Shown here: positions 61,568 through 64,000 of the stretch, piece by piece | Layout: each line of letters begins with the position of its first letter | Position numbering within the stretch: the stretch's first letter is position 1 | DNA from: Methylorubrum extorquens | GTDB taxonomy: Bacteria > Pseudomonadota > Alphaproteobacteria > Rhizobiales > Beijerinckiaceae | Reading direction: 5' to 3' | NCBI RefSeq assembly: GCF_024169925.1 | Contig: NZ_JALJXF010000001.1 | Span: 1,556,001-1,620,000, forward strand | Length of the DNA stretch: 64,000 nt | Translations under genes and position numbers: made by a program | The notes under the pieces: model-generated | The model's database searches: none | Seen by the model: only the letters and a program-made list of their open reading frames with translations | Told to the model about the DNA's origin: nothing

Positions 61568-62602
61568 ATGGCCGAAAGCACGGGTGCGATCTACACGGCG
61601 GCGGGCGCCAACCTTGCCATCGCGGCGGCGAAGTTCGTCGGCGCCTTCCTCACCGGCTCGACCGCGATGCTGGCGGAGGGCGCGCACTCGCTGGTCGACA
61701 CCGCCAACCAGCTCCTGCTGCTGGTCGGCCTGAAGCGGGCGAAGAAGCCGGCGGACGCCAAGCATCCCTTCGGCTACGGGCGCGAGGTGTACTTCTACGC
61801 CTTCATCGTCGCCCTGTTCATCTTCCTCGGCGGCGGCATCTTCGCGATCTACGAGGGCGCCCACAAGATCCAGCATCCCGAACCCGCCGCCGACGCCACC
61901 GTGCTCGGCTTCCACCTCTCCGGCTTCTGGGTGAACGTCTCGATCCTCGGCTTCGCGATCCTGGCGGAGGGCTATTCCTGCCTCGTCGCGCTGAAGGCGT
62001 TCTGGGCGGAGAAGGGCGAGCGCGGTGCGATCACCGCGATCCAGCGCAGCAAGGACCCGGCGCTCTACACCATCCTCGTGGAGGACGTCGCCGCCCTGAT
62101 CGGCCTCGTCATCGCCATGGCCGGCGTGGTGCTCGCGCATGTCCTCGACAAGCCGGCGCTCGACGGCTGGGCCTCGATCGGCATCGGCCTCGTTCTGATC
62201 GGCATGTCGATCTTCCTGATGATCGAGACCCACGGCCTGCTGATCGGCGAGGCCGCCGACCCGGCGGTGGTGCGCACGATCCAGGCGGCGGTGCGCGAGG
62301 AGAGCGCGGTCCAGCACGTCAACGAGGTGCTGACCCAGCATCTCGGCCCGTCGGACATCCTGGTGAATCTCAGCCTCGACTTTGCCGACGACGTGCCCGC
62401 GGGCGAAGTCGAGCAGACGGTGGCCCGGCTGGAGCAGCGGATCAAGGCGAAGAGCCCCAACGTCACCCGCGTGTTCATCGAGATCCAGTCGCGGAAGGGG
62501 CATGCCGCAGGCCACGCGCCCACCGATACGCCGACCGATGCCCCCACTCCTGCGCCCACTGGCCACGACGCGGCCCCGCCCGGCTCGGCCGTTCCGGCGT
62601 GA
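61568..62602 (+). CDS. Cation diffusion facilitator (CDF) transporter
   Basis: ATG 61568 with GGGAGCGGG upstream (a GTG at 61535 is also in frame). 344 residues, six helices and a cytoplasmic domain. The first metal site has HSLVD in LAEGAHSLVDTANQ. In TM5, where many CDFs have H-x3-D, this protein has YTILVEDVAALIGLVIAMAG, so the metal site is of the SLC30A9/alternative type. Then HPFGYGREVYFYAFIVAL and the C-terminal VNEVLTQHLGPSDILVNLSL. It moves divalent metals (Zn, Mn or Fe) out of the cytoplasm. The tail is Pro/Thr-rich. Confidence 0.85.
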   Translation: MAESTGAIYTAAGANLAIAAAKFVGAFLTGSTAMLAEGAHSLVDTANQLLLLVGLKRAKKPADAKHPFGYGREVYFYAFIVALFIFLGGGIFAIYEGAHKIQHPEPAADATVLGFHLSGFWVNVSILGFAILAEGYSCLVALKAFWAEKGERGAITAIQRSKDPALYTILVEDVAALIGLVIAMAGVVLAHVLDKPALDGWASIGIGLVLIGMSIFLMIETHGLLIGEAADPAVVRTIQAAVREESAVQHVNEVLTQHLGPSDILVNLSLDFADDVPAGEVEQTVARLEQRIKAKSPNVTRVFIEIQSRKGHAAGHAPTDTPTDAPTPAPTGHDAAPPGSAVPA

Positions 62603-62611
62603 GGGATTAAA

Positions 62612-62704
62612 GCATCGTCCCGAAAGGTGGCTTCCGGCTTTCGGAAAAGATGATGCAAAAACAAAAGGCTAGAGCATCGTCCTGGATCCGATATCTAGGA
62701 CGAT
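62612..62704. repeat. Rhizobiales-type palindromic hairpin repeats
   Basis: Two adjacent hairpins. One starts GCATCGTCCCGAAAGG and ends CCTTTCGG-like with GATGATGC (62612-62656). The other has stem ATCGTCCT/AGGACGAT (62676-62683 and 62697-62704) around GGATCCGATATCT. They lie between the CDF and Ada genes, convergent. This type of GCATCGTCCxGAAA repeat is scattered in Rhizobiales genomes. Confidence 0.65.
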
Positions 62705-62707
62705 GAT

Positions 62708-63793
62708 CTAGCGCTTCACTCCCTCGCGGGCGAGCAGGGCCGCCTTGCGCGCCGTGCCCCAGCGATACCCTGAGAGCGCCCCGTCCGAGCGCACCACCCG
62801 GTGGCACGGGATCGCGACGGCCAGCGCGTTGGCGCCGCAGGCCATGGCCACGGCGCGGACCGCCGCCGGCTCGCCGATGGCGCGGGCGATCTCTGCATAG
62901 GTCGCGGTGGTGCCGACCGGGATGCGGCGCAGGCCCTGCCATACCCGCTGCTGGAAGGCGGTGCCGCCGATATCGAGGGGCAGGTCGAACGCGCCTCCCG
63001 GCGCCGCGACGAGGCGCACGACCTCAGTCACCGTCGCCGCGAAATCCGCGTCGCCGGCCACGATCGCCGCTTTGGGGAAACGCGCCGTCAGGTCGTCTCG
63101 GAGCGCGTCGGCCTCGTCGCCGAGCAGGATCGCGCAGACCCCTCGAACGGTGGCCGCCACCAGCACGAGCCCGAGAGCGCAGGCGTCAGTTGCAAAGAAA
63201 ATCCGCTCGCCCGCGCCGCCCTTGCGATAGGCCGAGGGGCTCATGCCGAGCCGCTCCGCGCCACCCGCATAGAACCGGCTCGGCGCGCCGTAGCCCGCCG
63301 CGTAGACGCTCTCGGTCACGGTTCGGCCCTCGGCGAGGCTGTCGGCGGCGCGGGCCGCGCGGTGGGCTTGGGCGTAGGCCCTCGGCGTCACGCCGGTGAC
63401 CGCCTTGAAGATGCGGTGGAAGTGGAACGGGCTCAGGGACGCCGCGCGGGCGAGCGCGTCGAGAGAGGGCGGCGTCTCCGCCGCCTCGATCAGCCGGCAG
63501 GCGCGGGTGACGGCCTCCGCCTGCCGCTTGGACTGGGCCGCCTCGTCGGGCCGACAGCGGCGGCAGGGCCGGAAGCCCGCGGCCTCGGCTTGCGCCGGTC
63601 CGGCATGGAAAGACAGGTTTTCAGGCCGCGCCGCCCGCGAGGGACAGCTCGGCCGGCAATAGACCCCCGTGGAGCGCACCGCGTAGACGAAACGCCCGTC
63701 GAAGCCGCCATCGCGCGCGGCGACGGCAACGCGCATCTCGGCCTCGGTGAGAGGCGCCTCGTCGGGTGGGGCGATTTCGGGTTCGGCGAGCAT
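62708..63793 (-). CDS. ada: Ada: transcriptional regulator/O6-methylguanine-DNA methyltransferase
   Basis: 361 residues, full-length bifunctional Ada. The N-terminal Ada_Zn-binding domain has C46, C50, C77 and C80 (FVYAVRSTGVYCRPSC and CRRC). The AraC HTH follows: SLDALARAASLSPFHFHRIF, KAVTGVTPRAYAQAHR. The C-terminal methyltransferase has the acceptor cysteine in AIPCHRVVRSDGALSGYRW and the R-x-V-x-x-A pattern. It repairs methylated DNA and, when methylated, activates its own response. Convergent with the CDF gene. Confidence 0.92.
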   Translation of the reverse strand: MLAEPEIAPPDEAPLTEAEMRVAVAARDGGFDGRFVYAVRSTGVYCRPSCPSRAARPENLSFHAGPAQAEAAGFRPCRRCRPDEAAQSKRQAEAVTRACRLIEAAETPPSLDALARAASLSPFHFHRIFKAVTGVTPRAYAQAHRAARAADSLAEGRTVTESVYAAGYGAPSRFYAGGAERLGMSPSAYRKGGAGERIFFATDACALGLVLVAATVRGVCAILLGDEADALRDDLTARFPKAAIVAGDADFAATVTEVVRLVAAPGGAFDLPLDIGGTAFQQRVWQGLRRIPVGTTATYAEIARAIGEPAAVRAVAMACGANALAVAIPCHRVVRSDGALSGYRWGTARKAALLAREGVKR

Positions 63794-63888
63794 CGGCTCC
63801 TCCGGGAGAAGGGATGCGGCGATCCTGACGGATCAGAGCGGCGCGCGCATCCCGTCCCTTGCGGTCGAATCCGAATGCCGTTGCAAAA

Positions 63889-63919
63889 CCCCTCCCTCCC
63901 GCACGGGGAGAGAGGGGGA
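63889..63919 (-). terminator. Intrinsic terminator downstream of the M20 gene
   Basis: On the minus strand a GC stem CCCTCTCTCCCC-GTGC-GGGAGGGAGGG is followed by TTTT (plus-strand AAAA at 63885-63888). It lies just beyond the stop of the truncated gene at 63926. Good example of a Rho-independent terminator. Confidence 0.7.
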
Positions 63920-63925
63920 CTTACG

Positions 63926-64000
63926 TCACGCCGCCGCGCGCCGCTCCACCATCCGCGCCAGATAGGCCGCGCCGAGCGGGATCAGGCTGTCGTCGAAATC
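63926..64000 (-). CDS. C-terminal end of an M20-family amidohydrolase (cut by window edge)
   Basis: The minus strand reads DFDDSLIPLGAAYLARMVER then RAAA and TGA (63926-63928). This is the usual C-terminal pattern of M20/hippurate-hydrolase-type amidohydrolases (F-x-D-x-x-I-P-x-G-x-x-Y). The rest is outside the window. Confidence 0.55.
   Translation of the reverse strand, partial: DFDDSLIPLGAAYLARMVERRAAA

Noticed and set aside
29100..64000. rRNA genes or a replication origin in the chromosomal half
   Set aside because: I saw no conserved rRNA blocks and no DnaA-box cluster or dnaA/parAB neighbours.

Overview
The window is high-GC DNA with alphaproteobacterial gene content, most like Methylobacterium/Methylorubrum. 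Pointers are the type of the bo3-like quinol oxidase operon, the pseudo-response-regulator cluster, the GC-rich palindromic repeats around 56.5 kb, the Rhizobiales-type hairpin repeat at 62.6 kb, and coding style. This assignment is an inference from gene content, not a measured match.

Two very different halves meet at a tRNA-Gln(CUG) gene (28993-29066, minus strand). Left of it (1-29 kb) is an integrative island. A large tyrosine recombinase (27049-28875) lies directly at the 3' end of the tRNA. The island runs off the left edge and no second att copy is visible. Its cargo is dominated by defence-like and mobile-DNA genes: an ArdC antirestriction protein (cut by the left edge), a WYL regulator, an IS5-interrupted membrane protein, a DUF262/DUF1524 (GmrSD-like) protein, a zone of gene remnants and a three-copy gapless repeat (10-15.6 kb), a PGN_0703-type nuclease, a nucleotidyltransferase-fold protein, a metallo-beta-lactamase/PD-(D/E)XK pair, and a three-gene operon with a DnaX-like clamp loader, a putative Rep-like protein and a strongly diverged DNA sliding-clamp-like protein. 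Two sequence-identical IS630-family copies in inverted orientation (12032-13177 and 25299-26444), both inserted in CTAG, bracket the 12-kb block that holds the nuclease and clamp genes.

Right of the tRNA (29-64 kb) is ordinary chromosome: two glycosyltransferases; two orphan LuxR-type regulators with degenerate receivers; a soluble histidine kinase with a canonical NarL-type partner; a TetR-controlled RND efflux operon with two adaptors and one permease; an MFS transporter; cyoABCD with a SURF1 assembly factor; a TVP38 membrane protein, a phospholipase D-like protein and an EEP-family phosphodiesterase separated by a periplasmic asparaginase; a MurQ/SIS isomerase/NagA amino-sugar recycling operon; a GH15 glycosidase; PilZ, HIT, CDF and Ada proteins; and the C-terminal end of an M20 amidohydrolase at the right edge.

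The most interesting object is the clamp/clamp-loader/Rep-like operon at 21263-25189. It looks like a mobile element carrying its own replication processivity machinery or a new defence or repair module. The MBL plus PD-(D/E)XK pair beside it, behind a divergent XRE regulator with a palindromic site, is a second candidate system.
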